From Macrosteles quadrilineatus (Eukaryota; Arthropoda; Insecta; Hemiptera; Cicadellidae): 64,000 nt of DNA. Under the pieces are notes generated by a model that was given only the letters and a program-made list of their open reading frames with translations, did not search any database and had not been told where the DNA came from. The DNA lies in the NCBI RefSeq assembly GCF_028750875.1, contig NW_026542595.1:120601651-120665650 (forward strand), given 5' to 3'. Position 1 is the first letter of the stretch. The number at the start of each line of letters is the position of its first letter. Of this stretch, positions 1 to 12,675 are shown piece after piece. The translations under genes were made by a program, and so were the position numbers.

Positions 1-393
1 ACGAGATGGAAATGAGAGCACAAACTGCTTATAATATTCTATAATATTCGATGCTGAGATCTAACTGTAAATTAACTCTTTCACTATAATCATTCAGTTG
101 TAAAAAAAATAAATAAATAAATAAATGCAATATTTCCTTAATTGTACCTGATACAGTATTTATGGTAAGAATGCTGCTAGCAGAACCTATTCCCTGAAAA
201 AGGTAACTTATTATTTAACGAAGTTTTACAAACACGTGATTACATGAAATCAGCTGATTATACAATAAGTCGTTGCATCACTTTCAGTGGCACTGACAAT
301 AAACGAAAACATAACCTCTCTAAGAAGTTATGAGTAGTGATTGTTAGTAACTAAAAACCAGATTGTTAGTAATTAAAAAACTGTCGTAGGTAA
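1..393. other. No feature seen (AT-rich intergenic or intronic)
   Basis: No coding frame, RNA gene or clear repeat is visible. A short AAAT run lies near 105-124. Confidence 0.5.
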
Positions 394-528
394 AGTAGTG
401 TACGCAACTCGCGTTAATAGTCTTTACGACACTCGTAGAAGTTTTTAAGGCACTCGCCAAGGCTCGTGCCCTAAATTTTCTACTCGTGTCGTAAAGACCA
501 ACTTAACGCAATCGTTGCGTAAACTACT
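394..528. repeat. 135-bp hairpin (fold-back MITE-like) element
   Basis: The two halves are imperfect reverse complements. The left arm runs AGTAGTGTACGCAACTCG and on through TCTTTACGACACTCGTAG and AAGGCACTCG. The right arm mirrors this through CTACTCGTGTCGTAAAGA to GTTGCGTAAACTACT. The loop is only a few bases, near 459-464. The whole piece could fold into one stem of about 60 bp with small bulges. No coding capacity. This fits a miniature fold-back element; no target duplication was identified with confidence. Confidence 0.7.
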
Positions 529-3500
529 ATATGATAAGAAGTAATATGTATATAAGTTATTTGTTCAGGTGGGTAGTAAACCTATTTGCCTTATACTCTC
601 TTTAATTTATTAAAACAAAATTATTATAATAAATAGTACATTTTGTTATGTTCGGTCAGTATACGTTTTTATTCATAACGCCATCCTTAAATAAATTAAG
701 TACTTGGGTTGTACATGTACCGAAAATAGGTAATACTTGAGCAGGATGCAGATTATGAAGTGACAAATATGAAAAATCCGAAAGTTATAACGGATATTAC
801 AAAACTACAAGTTAAATTTCACAACAAAATATAAGACAGCAATGTACTTGTTAACCTTTATTAGCTTGAGCTGAATTTACAGCAAATTTAGAATGGAGTG
901 TAGAATGGAGCTTTAGCTTTGTAACTAAGATCAGCTGTTTTTTGTTGTTGTTTGTTTAGTTAGAAGCTTTATTAAAAACCCAATGAATTTAAGACAGCAG
1001 GGTCCAGTTTTTAGCCATCAAAAAGCTATTTTATTTTGGATTGACTGGAGAATACCAACACATACTAATTGCATGTGAAATATTCAAATTGGTGAAAAGA
1101 TATAATTGCTCTTGAGCACCGTGAATACTGATACTATATCAAGATACTATATAAAATTTTCGTTATACTATATAGGGTTTAAAGTTATATTTTATGGCTA
1201 ACCTTCAAACTACTTCCACGAAGGCCATAACCACTACAAACCCCACATAATAGAGACATGTTCTTTTACGGCCAACAACCTGCAATAACCATTGTGCTGA
1301 AGCCAACCATTGGTTCCAACAAACCCAGAAATGACTGGATTATTCTTAATTTTCATACCTTTGTACTATTTTATTGGCTTTATGCATTTATTTAATGTAA
1401 TAATGATTAAACTTATTACTAAGTTCGAGAAGAGAACTATTAAAAACATGTAATTACATTAAGTTAATAACAAAAAAGCCTAACATTTTGATTATCTAAT
1501 GAACAATTTATTTTCATCCGCATAATTTACGATTTTATTTTACACCTTTCAAATTGCAACATATATGTCCCAATGGAATATTTTGAAAGCGGTATTTAAT
1601 TTGTTAAAATGGTTCAAACAGCGATGTAAAGTTTCGACTCTGGATTGACCAGTAGTAAACTTTTCCAATGATGAAGGTCCAGTTTGGTATAGGTTACCAT
1701 GCTCTGATGGATCTGTAGTTGGGGAAAGTTTTAATTGAAACAACCAAGGCCCGGGGTTTGTGGCATTGGTCGAATAGTGCCGAGGTCTAACTGAAATTAG
1801 TCAGGTCTAACAGCTACAGTAGTTGAGGAGACTAGAGACAACTATAGATAGCTGCAGGCTAATTAACAATCATTGCATTGGCTAGGATTAAAATTTAAAT
1901 GTTAACTGTAGAAAATTAGGGTCCATTAAGATCAGAAACTAGCATAAAATAGCATATTTCATCACTGGGGCCTAAAGTATCTCTATTCTACCTTAACCTC
2001 GTCTAAGTTGGAAAATGAGCATGTGCAAAATAACTTTTCCCCGTAATATGTATATTCCTGAACATACAGTACCTAACTAAGCGAAACAATTCACAATGCA
2101 TGAATTTCGTACATTTTTCATCCGTATATTATTTCACCAAATTGTTCCTATCATGTGTCTCAATTATATACGAACAGCTGTTACCGTTAATTAGGACCAA
2201 TGGTATTACTCATCTATCCCTATTACTACTGAATTTCGTCAAAATGTCAATAAACGAGCATATTTGTGGTGAAATTTAAAAATCATACGATAATAAACTC
2301 ACCTTTGTAATATAACCTATGATATAACAACCTTTGATTCGTCCAATGGAATTATTTTGTTCCTTTGTACCAGAGGGCTAATTTTACATCTGAAGTCGTT
2401 GAAGTCATCTGTACATCGTTTGCTGATCTACCTGTTATTTGAAACAAAATACCATAAATTAAAAAGGTTTATTTATAAATAGGTATCCCACGAACACTAT
2501 AGCCATGGGATGACTTAATCCAACATTAGTTTCACACAATTTTAATTCCAACCCCCTACTATCACACAAGAGGCGATATTCAAACCCTTTTCCCCATTTG
2601 CTTACGGTATTTGACTTTGGATTACTTTTAACCCCTCCGCAGTCATTTACTCACAACAATGTTGATGTAGCAATTACAGATCGGTTAGGGTGGCCACCCC
2701 TATGTACTCACTCCCGCCCACGTCAGCCACACTTTGTTTACACAGTGTAAAATTACACCGTCATTCTCAGCTGACAAAAGGGTTATTGATGTTCGATGAA
2801 AATCTACTCGGGTGAAAAATGGCGAAACCTTTTCAGACCTTTAGTGGGAAATTTGCTACTGTGATTGGTATAATTCTTGATCATGTTGTCGATGGGAACT
2901 TCTTTATTGCGTAAATGATGTGTGGTTGCGTTAAAATGTGCCGTGGCTTTCATAAAACATCAGTAAATAGAAAGTTATACAAACGTACAGTTAATAGCTC
3001 TGCTTAGTTAAGAGCCTTTAAAAATACTTGATATACGTAATGTTCCTGGGATCCACATAGGTGTGAAAACACAATTACGATGAATATTTTTCAGGTCCAA
3101 GTGTTTGTAAGTGAAATTTACCTAGCCTTGGTAGAGGTTATAAATTTATAAATCATTTGTTTTTGTGAAATGAACATAGATGACAACTGATTGCGTAATC
3201 GGTCAGTTACAGAATTGAACTTACAAATGAGGAATGCAACATTGATTCGGTAAATCCAAGCTGAACAGCTAAACAGTATAGGTTTCTTAAATCACATTAA
3301 TTTAATACTTTAATGTGATACTTCCTCCATGGAAAGACAGACTATATTTTTTTTACCGTCTATTGAAAGGCACGCAACCACTTGACCCAATTTGCTGTAT
3401 AACTTAGAGAATATGCCTATAAAATTAATTGCATTTATAAGCAAATTTTATTAGAACTATGCCTCCACCTTTTTATTAACATAAAATAAACATAGATTGC

Positions 3501-6084
3501 TTTTGAATCTCAAAGGTTACTTAGTATTTGGGTTTAAGTAGTGAAGACCAGCAATATATACAATCAAGTTTTGAATATAATCGCTAATAAAAATGATTGA
3601 GCAACAATTTAAAACCGTTATTTTGAATATGAATATTTGTTCTATTAACAGCTGAATATTAAAATCAAAATGATAATAGCATTGGGCCATGGTGCACTGT
3701 GAGTTGGAGTCATAGAGTAACGTCTTATACACTTATAGTCATTAATAGAATTTAGTTAGAATTTTAAATGCACTTTTCGTATTTACTTTTGATCATCAAA
3801 GGAAAACGCAGCATTAAAACAGTATCTGATAATAAAAAAGTGCATATTGTGACTTATTTTCCACAATCCAATTAGTTAGTAACACAAAATGGTTGTGGTA
3901 CAATGTGGGAGTGATTGGGAATGCATTGTTGTGTTATTTATTCCATATTTCGAGATAGAGGAAGAAGGGAGTACGCCAGGTGTTTATCGACTGATGAAAG
4001 TTCAACTGCGGCTCTAACTTATAATCGTGGTTTCGTATTCCACTCGCTTGGCTAAAATTGATTACACCATCAAAAGGGCAATGTTTGGAGCTATTTCAAT
4101 CAATTTAGGACCCAAACACCGATTGAAAATGCCTTGATCACTTCTATACTTGTCAAAACATTTTTTATTTTAATACAAATGCTTGTTTACTATTATTATC
4201 AGGGGATGATATAGAAACCAATCAATTTTATGGCTAACTTTTATGTATACTTTTTTCACACATTGGTGTGGGAAGATAACATTATGGTCCACAGGACTAA
4301 TTTAGTGAAGCATTATTATAATGGTTTTCAATACTATCGTGAACTCATGGATTGGAAATATCTAGGAAACCCAAAAGTTGGGTCGTTTCAGAATTCCACA
4401 ATGATCATGCGATAGTTAAATTTTAATTTTAATACCAATTATTCTATTTCAAACGTTTTAATGTGTCTAAAGGAACTATTTTATCATACACAACAAATAG
4501 ATAAATGAAATAGTAGCTTACTATTTTTTTTTTAAGTAAAACTCATTTTGAAAACTAACTATTCCTTATAAGAAAAATAAGTTGAACTTGTTAATTGGCA
4601 TGAAACTTACTTCTCAGCTAGAATGTTTATAGACTCACGTTTACCAACATAAAAGAAAAGTGCAAATGAAATCCTTACCTTGAACAATTTTGTGCTGTGC
4701 TAAAACTCCACTTTCTGGAAACTGGCATCAAGGGAGGAAATAAAGGTTACACTAAAGCAAGCACACGTAATCATTGTAAAATTATAGTCGTTTCTTCTAG
4801 GTTTGCAATGTTTTCACAAAATATGTCTTTAAATGCCTTAAAATTTAAAGGGTTTACGATCTACAAATAAATTATTCCAAATTACGAGCCCAGGAAACAT
4901 TTGTGAGATAACTTTATGCTCTTGATGGTTGGTTTTATTACATTAAATTGCTAGTTGGTACATGATCCTGGTCTCTCGGAAGATTGCGTTTCCTTCATGT
5001 TCGATTCGAAGAAAGGATAGTAACAGAATAAATCAGACTGGTCATTTATACCAGAAAGTGTCTTTCTAAAAGTGGTAGATAGACTGTTAGCTCTGCCGAT
5101 TTCCCAGCTAACTCATAGCAGCCAATCGAATAGTCATGGGTGGCCGTAATACCATACCTGAAGTGCCGAGGTGTTTAAATTTGAGAATTTTCACTTCTTG
5201 CCTAGTTTCTTTTTACGTAAAAGTCTGTATATGAGTGTGTCACGATGGGAGACACACAGAGAATTTCGATGGCAACTTGAGGTCATCACAGTTCTTTGCA
5301 TTTATTAGGTCCTGATTGTTGTTAGGGAAACATATAATGTGTGTTTTGTACTTAATAAATGCATATTCAAATATTTGTTTGATTAATATGTTTATACTCT
5401 GTTTTATTTAAAAAATATTTACCTTACGGGTCAACCAACATTTTCTCAAAGTGTTTGTCCGTCTGTCCATCAGCGACCTTTCCTGGTTTATTTGTTGCAA
5501 ACACATCGAAGTAACTCAACCAATTAATTTCATCAAGAATAAGCTCACATATTTCACAAAAATGTTTAATGGAAGTCAATAAAATAAACGCTAACAACAA
5601 TCATTCACATACAGTGCACTTCAACCATTTACAAACAAGATTGCACATTTGATACAATAAATTTTAAGTAGTTACGATATTGATCAAACAGTTCACTCAT
5701 CATCAGACCCAATTGGCAAACAACTAACCTATTGGGTTTGATAATATTCTGATAAAGTATACATTAAAATGTTAATATGTGCATTTTTAGTTACTTCAAA
5801 AATAATTTTTTGAGTTTTAAGACACCTACTATACTGATCATGAAGTTTTCTTATTGCATTTAGTTTTTAGTAACTTTTATGTTTCAGTTTTAAATGTATA
5901 CTACGTCCTCTTCTCCACCCGTATCAAGCAAACGCTATAACATTCAACGTATTGCTACATCCTCCAAACAACATATTTCAGTGAGCTCATTCCATTCAAC
6001 CCATAACTTATTCTGCTCCTGTACCTTCCCCAAGCCTTTATCAGCCCGGTGTCGCAGCGAGTGGCAGGAGGGCTGTGAAGGGCA
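529..6084. other. No convincing gene; AT-rich non-coding
   Basis: Only short open frames occur (about 60-75 codons). They have no recognisable domain, no codon bias and no splice context. Nothing in this stretch could be assigned to a gene or a named repeat family. Confidence 0.5.
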
Positions 6085-6111
6085 GGGGGGATGGTGAGGG
6101 GGAGGGGGGGG
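6085..6111 (+). other. G-rich tract with G-quadruplex potential
   Basis: Runs of six, five and eight G are separated by short spacers (ATGGTGA and A), within a locally GC-rich patch at about 6020-6140. The spacing allows four G-tracts on the + strand. The surrounding patch is unusual for this AT-rich window, but no gene is recognisable in it. Confidence 0.55.
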
Positions 6112-7043
6112 AGCGGTCGATGACCAGGTCGCAAGACACTTCACACTGTCAACTTTAGCAGCAAATATAAACAACCCCCACCACTTTCATCCTGACATCC
6201 CTTATTTACACAAACGTAGTTCTCAAGATTTAAAATTATGGGTTCCTTTTAACGTACTTTTTTAGATTTAGTCACCAGCAATGTAGACCAAAAATATATA
6301 TTTTAACTCCACATATCTTGTACCTTACAAACTTTTGTTCAATTTTATTTGCTTCCCCTGATTCTAAAAAGTTAAAATACAGACCTTATGTTTTAACCCT
6401 TGCATCTATTTTAAACAAACTATTTCCAAGATTAAAAATTATATGTCTTACTTTTTGTGTATCCTAATTTGTTGCTACATAACGTTAGATTCCTACCTCA
6501 CCCTAACTAGTTTAAACAATCTGAGCACAAAATTACCGTAGTAAAAATGTATAACCTAAAAAATTATCTTCTGCATTTACTGTGCCTGTTGCCTCCGCTC
6601 ATCTTTATAGCCTGAAAAAAATAAACAATGGTATTAACCTACAATCAAAACAGAAGCAACCATCAATTTAAACTTTTGAGTTGCTATAAAATGGAATATA
6701 GTCAAATATAAAACCGGGTTGTGTGGTGTATTACGTTTTAACAGTGATACTGATTTTTTTTAATTGACACAAATAATCGATGTTTCTTTTTTATGGCTGA
6801 CGGCAATCCAACCAGCCTAAATTTGAACTCACAATATGCAAATGTGACGTTAAGATTTTGTGGACCTCATTATAACACAATGACTACAAACCTAAGCTAC
6901 GTATAAAAGAAGTTGAGATCATAAAGAAAGAGTTACGATTTCTGATGGCGGCACAGATCAAAACAATATCGCCAACTGAATGTGGTTTTCCGGTCTGTTT
7001 TTGGTGACAAACGGGTGAACCAGAACCGCCAACAGACGGGAGT

Positions 7044-7360
7044 GTTGCACGACGTCCAAGTGCCACGACGTCCAATAATATTTTTCCAGTGCCACGACGT
7101 CCAAAACATAATTTTTTTAGTTGTTGCACGACGTCCAAGTGCCACGACGTCCAAAAGTACAGTAACTGCCAAAAATATAGTCTTTCTAAAAGCTTTGGAC
7201 GTCGTGGCACTTGGACGTCGTGAAACAGCGCACTGTAGAATTGTAAAGAAGTATCATTTGCACCACGTCCAAAGCCTCTGCCAGTTGCACGACGTCCAAG
7301 TGCCACGACGTCCAATCAATATTTGACTGTTGCACGACGTCCAAGTGCCACGACGTCCAA
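7044..7360. repeat. Cluster A of a 16-bp GACGTC-centred repeat
   Basis: About twelve copies of a 16-bp unit, TTGGACGTCGTGGCAC or its variant ending GCAAC, read mostly on the minus strand. On the plus strand they appear as GTTGCACGACGTCCAA followed directly by GTGCCACGACGTCCAA. Units start at 7044, 7060, 7089, 7123, 7139, 7284, 7300, 7329 and 7345. A degenerate copy lies near 7257, and two units are inverted at 7195 and 7211. The units come in head-to-tail pairs separated by 14-40 bp. Several frames stay open through the cluster and give peptides rich in DVVALGRRAT and HDVQVPRRP; these are a by-product of the repeat. Cluster B at 12676-12927 is an inverted relative. Confidence 0.85.
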
Positions 7361-8340
7361 AGTGCCTGCACACAGTGAACACTGTTTGCCGACCTCGGTG
7401 CATACAGTTCGCATTGCAATTTTTGAAATATTAGTTTTGAAGGCAACTAGGCCTAGTCAACTGTTTGAAAGTTGTCAACCGCTTCGTCTTCGATTAATGT
7501 TTAAATTATTCAATATTCAATGGTTCTAATTGAACTAATTATTGCATTAGCTTAAATTTTTTATATGTAAAATAAATACTATGTCACCGTAAAATGTAAT
7601 GATGCAGTATTTCTGTTGTTATGATTGCATAATTGATTTCTACAAAATAGAGCTATGTCATAGAAACGAAATAAATAAATGACTACACTATTCACTATAT
7701 TGTATGTTTAATACAATAAATTAATCACTAGCCCAAAAGTAAATATAGTAGGTTTAATGTGAGTAGTGGTAGAATTGTAAGTACTGCATTAGAATAGAAT
7801 TGTCATACTATATCAATTGGTAGCAAATTTACTCGTAAGATAAAATGTATGCACGGTTTTATAACAGCTGTAAGACTTCCCATTTAAGTACCGGTATCAT
7901 TGAAATTGTATAACTTCCATTGAACAGTTGACATTACTTTTGAAAATGAGATAAGTAGATATTGATACACAGATATATGAATTTTCATACACTTATAATA
8001 TGACGAATTCAAAAAAGGTTTATCCGTCAAATGTGCTAAATATTATGTAAACTATCACTTATCAACTTTTTAAACTATAATTATGTTACTACAATGGTCA
8101 AAAATGTTTCCTGTGAAACATGTATTTTTTAAACTAAAAGAAGGTTTTCTTTTAGTACAAACCTTGCTCTATTAGTGCATACGAAAAATAATTTCACTAT
8201 TTTACGAGATCAATGTTTGACAACAAATGGTTGAAGCAGATATTCAGAGAGTGTCTCCAGCTGATGCAGTACCTAATAAAAACGTATTTTAGCCATAGCA
8301 CAGACAATATATAATACTATAATAGTAATCTATCTATCTA
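7361..8340. other. Non-coding, nothing assigned
   Basis: AT-rich sequence without recognisable coding or repeat signature, apart from a TCTA run just before 8341. Confidence 0.45.
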
Positions 8341-8560
8341 TCTATACTATTATAAAGAAGAGGTGGTGTGTGTGTGTGTGTCTGTGTGTGGGTGTGTTTG
8401 TATGAGATAGCCTAATCTCAAAAAGTACTGAACCGACTGGGCTCAAATTGCACGTAAATGAAGCTACAGCTTCGAGGATACATATTATACAACTATTCCC
8501 TCTTCGTCATTGTCCTAGGGCTCTGCCCCGTGGGCTTTCAAAAATTTGAGGTGAGAGATT
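8341..8560 (+). mobile_element. Helitron-type 5' end fragment
   Basis: Begins TCTATACTATTATAAAG after an A, the typical start of a canonical Helitron. A TG-rich microsatellite (about 8363-8400) follows, then a segment (AAAAAGTACTGAACCGAC) resembling the start of the Helitron copy near 11030. A GC-rich GGGCTCTGCCCCG segment lies near 8519. No CTAG end with a hairpin was found downstream, so the 3' limit is a guess and the copy may be truncated. Confidence 0.4.
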
Positions 8561-9230
8561 TTAAAATATTGATTGATGGTATCCATGGTAACAAGAGCAA
8601 ACCTACATAATTTAAAAATGTAAACAACCAGAACTAACTGTCAAATGAATTTTGATTTCACAATTCCACACAGCTGGTTCAAACATATCAAATAATGCAC
8701 GAATATCAGAACAGAGAGGGTAAGGATTATAAATTTTAAATAATGATGTTAATAGTCCGAATGTAAACATTATTTTACATTACTTAAATGTAGCTGTTAA
8801 ACCATATGTTAATGTAATTTCATTAGTACTAGAGGTCGTCCAGTGGTCGAAACTCGACCAAAGATTTGTAATGTACAGCCTTCTCTATTTTCACCCCACA
8901 CTGTAAATAAAACATGTGATTGGAGTTTCTTCAATTTGTTTTGATTTTCTGTTTATATTTCGTTGTTATTTCGTCACCAGCATGGAAACCCATAAAGCTC
9001 ATGTTAATTTTTTTTCAAATTTCAAATTCATTTCTTGTGCTTATTTCTGAGCCTATTTTAATTTTAAAGGGATTCTGCACACCTACAGAAAAATATCTTT
9101 CTAACAGTATGCGAAGATTTTTCCTGCAATGCCCACAAGCTGAGAAAAAGGGTTTTAAAGAAACATGCTTGCCTATTAATATATAGATATGATTCTTTCA
9201 GTTACTTCATTTGTTTATGTTTATGATCTA
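8561..9230. other. Non-coding, nothing assigned
   Basis: An open frame of 88 codons at 8920-9186 (+) is hydrophobic, but it has no recognisable domain or gene context and is not accepted as a gene. Confidence 0.45.
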
Positions 9231-9849
9231 CTAGCTGTACCCACGGGCTTTGCCCCGTTTAACTTCACAAGTGAGCTCGTTCGCATGGCTCAATCACGTC
9301 CTGATTAAAGTACGTTCGCTACGCTCACTCACCTTTGGGTTGGAGCTCGTTCGCTGCGCTAACTCGCTTCCAGGTTGAAGTTCGTTCGCTACGCTCACTC
9401 ACCTTTTGGTTGCAAATTAAATAAATGATTAAATGAATTTATTTATTTACATTGAGAACAAACTTATTACATGCATTTTGGCTGTAGTTAAAATTTAAAA
9501 AAATAATAGTGCTGCACCCTGTTGGTAATCCTTGTAACTTTAATGCTATTGAACATCATAGAACAGAACCAACTTGTTTAATTGAAACAGCTGGTAAGAA
9601 ATTCTTTTTGAATATGAAAAATCATAAGGTTATCATGGGAAACTCCAGAGCCACTGGGGCGGAGCCCGAAAGTCCGATCAGAATAAAAACTACTTAGTTT
9701 TCCTATTTAATGCCCAAAGAATCGGTGTACCAAATTTCAGCCTCCTAGGTAAATGGGAAGTGAAAGAATTAGTGATGAGTGAGTGAGTGAGTGAGTGAGT
9801 GAGTGAGTGAGTCACAGTCAGTGAGGGCTTTGCCTTTTATATATTTAGA
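9231..9849 (-). mobile_element. Non-autonomous Helitron, complete copy
   Basis: Read on the minus strand it starts TCTAAATATATAAAAGG after an A. It ends with the hairpin CGGGGCAAAGCCCG, a short spacer and CTAG followed by T. This gives the canonical Helitron TC...CTAG structure with insertion between A and T. Inside are a GTGA microsatellite (about 9776-9812), a conserved core that ends in AACAGGGTGCAGCACTA (minus strand, around 9509-9525), and a minisatellite of about 37-40 bp with GAGCGTAGCGAACGA in each unit (9270-9410). No Rep-helicase coding is present, so it depends on a partner elsewhere. Related copies: 10970-11522, 16684-19116, 28762-29476, 34622-35720. Confidence 0.7.
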
Positions 9850-10033
9850 TTATACTGAGTCTGTTCTATTTTTGTGAAATGCTGTAATAATATTTTACTG
9901 GGAATAATTCGTTTTAAAAGAAATCATTCATCATGGATATAGGAAATAATTAGGATTCTATAATCAACCTAGGCCCTTTTCCTGAGTGTTATGAGGTTTA
10001 TGTTTTGATTTATTTTTGTGTAAACCGTAATAT

Positions 10034-10080
10034 AATCCCCCTGCCACAGCAAATCTGTGGACTGAATTTCCATTTGCCTG
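10034..10080 (-). mobile_element. HINE-like 3'-end remnant
   Basis: Reverse complement of the family's 3' terminus in diverged form: AATCCCCCTGCCACAGC and then ACTGAATTTCC. Only the last 45 bp or so are visible, about 70 bp from the full copy that starts at 10150. Confidence 0.5.
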
Positions 10081-10149
10081 ATTATATAATTTCACTACAA
10101 TATGTTAGAAAATTACCCTATTTTCCATATTTATTTATATTTTCCTATT

Positions 10150-10281
10150 AGCGAATTTCCCTATAGGGAAGTAGCTATTACCGTAGGTCTCATGGTAAGA
10201 CTTAGGCCCGGGACCGATTTACTTTTTCATTTTGATGTCCCCAGAGGCCAAAAACACCACTCGTTCAAATTTTTATATATG

Positions 10282-10348
<67 letters not shown>

Positions 10349-10914
10349 CCGTGAACACGATAACTTGAGTAATTTTTATCCAATTTTGATGAAATTTGGT
10401 TTGAAGGTGTAAGGCGGGATAAACGTGAATGAGTTCGCGATCCAGCATGATCGGACCATGGGAACTGGGTTTTATGGGGGGTTTTATGGGGTAAAAATTG
10501 GTTTTTCTCACTTTTGACCCTCGAAACACAAAATTTCCCAATTTTTCTCTAAACCTTCTTAAAGAGCTTAAAAAAACAAACAATTCAGTATATCAAAGTG
10601 TTTTTGTACGGTTATTGGTTACAGAGAAAACTAAAAAAATGGTAAATTTAAAATTCCCATGTTATTCTTATGGAGAATATTGTAAAATGTTGTAGTTTGC
10701 TTGTTTATGGATATCTTTTGATCAAACTTGGCAAATATATTCATTTTATACTAAGCAATAATTATTTTACTTAAAACACACACTTTATTAGTTTCCTTGT
10801 AGCAGCAAACTTAGGTACTCGTTAAACCTAATGTTATTTAAATAGATCAATTGAAAATCAATTCAGCCAAATGGAAATTCGCTTAGGCGTCAGGTTTGCT
10901 GCGGCGGGGGTATT
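10150..10914 (+). mobile_element. Helentron-associated (HINE-like) element, full copy 1
   Basis: Starts AGCGAATTTCCCTATAGGGA after TT and ends GCTGCGGCGGGGGTATT before T. Near the 3' end the inverted match GGAAATTCGCT repeats the 5' end (subterminal inverted repeat), followed by a small terminal stem-loop of the type GCAG-loop-CTGC; this copy has TCAG in the left stem. An AT then GT microsatellite (about 10288-10347) lies inside. These traits match Helentron-associated interspersed elements, which insert at TT. No transposase frame exists; the peptides in this region are chance frames through the repeat. Confidence 0.6.
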
Positions 10915-10969
10915 TTTTTTCTATTTGTCGTTTTGGAACTATTGTGATAGCTTTTTGTTTACAGTGCAA

Positions 10970-11522
10970 ACCATGGATGTATGGATGTATGGATGGATGG
11001 ATGTTTGTGACAAGCAAACGCGAAAAATACTAAACCGACAAGGTTGAAATTTGGTATGATGATAGATGACATCCCCGATTAACATATTCTTACCTCAAAA
11101 ATTCTTTCAGTCTCCGCCCCGGTGGCTCTGGCTCTGGACTTTCTCATGTTAACCTTATGAGTATTCATATTTAAAGAAATTAAAGAATTTTGTCAGCCGT
11201 TTCAATTGTACAAGTTGGTTCTATGATATTAAACAGCATTAAAAAGTTATAAGGCTTGCCAAACAGGGTGCAGCACTATTATGTTGTTTGTTTGCATTAA
11301 TGACCACAGCTAATTTGAACCAACTAGCAAAAAAAAGGTGTGGTACACAATGAGAACTTTACTTTTTCCATGGTTTAGGTACAGTGGTAGAACATCAGGA
11401 CTATGGTAGATGTGTGCTACACTATAGGATACCGTATAAATTAAAAGACCTTTTTTTTATCGTGTCCTCCGAGCATTTATACTTATATGCCAACCCCGTA
11501 CGAAGGACGGGTACTCTGCTAG
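10970..11522 (+). mobile_element. Helitron copy, 3' end clear, 5' end uncertain
   Basis: The 3' end shows the hairpin CCCGTACGAAGGACGGG, then a short spacer and CTAG followed by T. Upstream lies the conserved core with CTCCGCCCCGGTGGCTCTGG and AACAGGGTGCAGCACTATTA shared with the other copies. An ATGGATGT microsatellite near 10973-11005 precedes it. A TC start after A was not found, so the left limit is approximate. Confidence 0.6.
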
Positions 11523-12675
11523 TAACACAATAATACAAATACAGTATACTAATACAATAATACTGTAGGTTTCCGTAGTCTGTGGCCATAGGTTCGTCTG
11601 AATTGTCAATCAATTCTGAGAAATTCACAGTTTTAAATTCTTACTAGTCTTTTTCTAAGTTCTAAGAACTCGCAATTAGTTCGCATATTTTATCTAGGAA
11701 AGCAGGTATGCCTTAAGTCATAGCATTTGTAGGTTAAGTATAATAATAACAAACATGCTTATCGTAGGTTTGTAGGCATACTTGCTCAAGAATATGCCGT
11801 GGTAGGTTTTTTTTATAAATTTTATTTTTTTAATTCCTGTCTAATGACGATATTGATTTGTATTTGTGCGAAAATGTTAATTTATTTGTCAAGGGCATGA
11901 GCGGGTCTCTAGTCTATGTATGTTACATGAAGCACAACATGAAAAAGAATAAATTAAAGGAAGGTAAATAACGGATCAGTTGCTGAAGGTCTTCGGAAGG
12001 TCTAATCAGACCTTCGACACACATTTTGCAGTTTGTACTTGATGCTGAGGATCCCATGAATCCTGTACAAAATAAAAAAAATGTTTCATTCAAACTACAA
12101 GTTTATTACTTTTCCGAGAACCAGCCTTTATCAGGACTTCCGCTCCCACGCTAATTGGCACATCAACTGTGCTATATGAAAACAATAAATCTTGAGTAAA
12201 TATACTGTAATGTTGAATTTTGAGGTTGTGGTGTTCCTTCGTAAACACATTAAATTATAATCTAGGAATATGTAAATTTACTGTTATACGTTAACTTTAT
12301 TGATATTCGATTCGCTACAGTAATATTAAACCTATAACATTTTCAATTCATGTGCGTTGTATTTTAGAGTTGGGGAAACAAAAGAACCCTGTGTACAACT
12401 TATTTATATGATATTCTCATTGGTTGCAATTTAATAAGTGGTGTAGCAAAACACAAACACAAAATTTATTGAACTAAATTAAGTCAATGTTAAGTGAATA
12501 CTATTAATAAACATATTTGCGACACAAGAACATTCAAATATTCATAGTATATATATTTCTGAACAAGAACATATACCCATGTATATATAACTAATAAACG
12601 TTCCATAAGCATTTTACACGAGAGAACACTGTTCGGCAAGTAGCCGGTCATCGTAACCGGTCATCATGAAGGAGC
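11523..12675. other. Non-coding, nothing assigned
   Basis: AT-rich. Just before cluster B lies a short repeat, CCGGTCATCGTAACCGGTCATCATG (two copies of an ACCGGTCATC-type block, about 12645-12668), with no known role. Confidence 0.4.

Noticed and set aside
6884..7446. Several overlapping frames of 79-143 codons with DVVALGRRAT or HDVQVPRRP motifs
   Set aside because: They run in several frames on both strands through the 16-bp repeat cluster, so the repeated peptide reflects the DNA repeat, not a protein family.
10102..10695. Frames on both strands rich in YIYIYI and THTHTH
   Set aside because: Products of the AT/GT microsatellite inside a HINE-like element.
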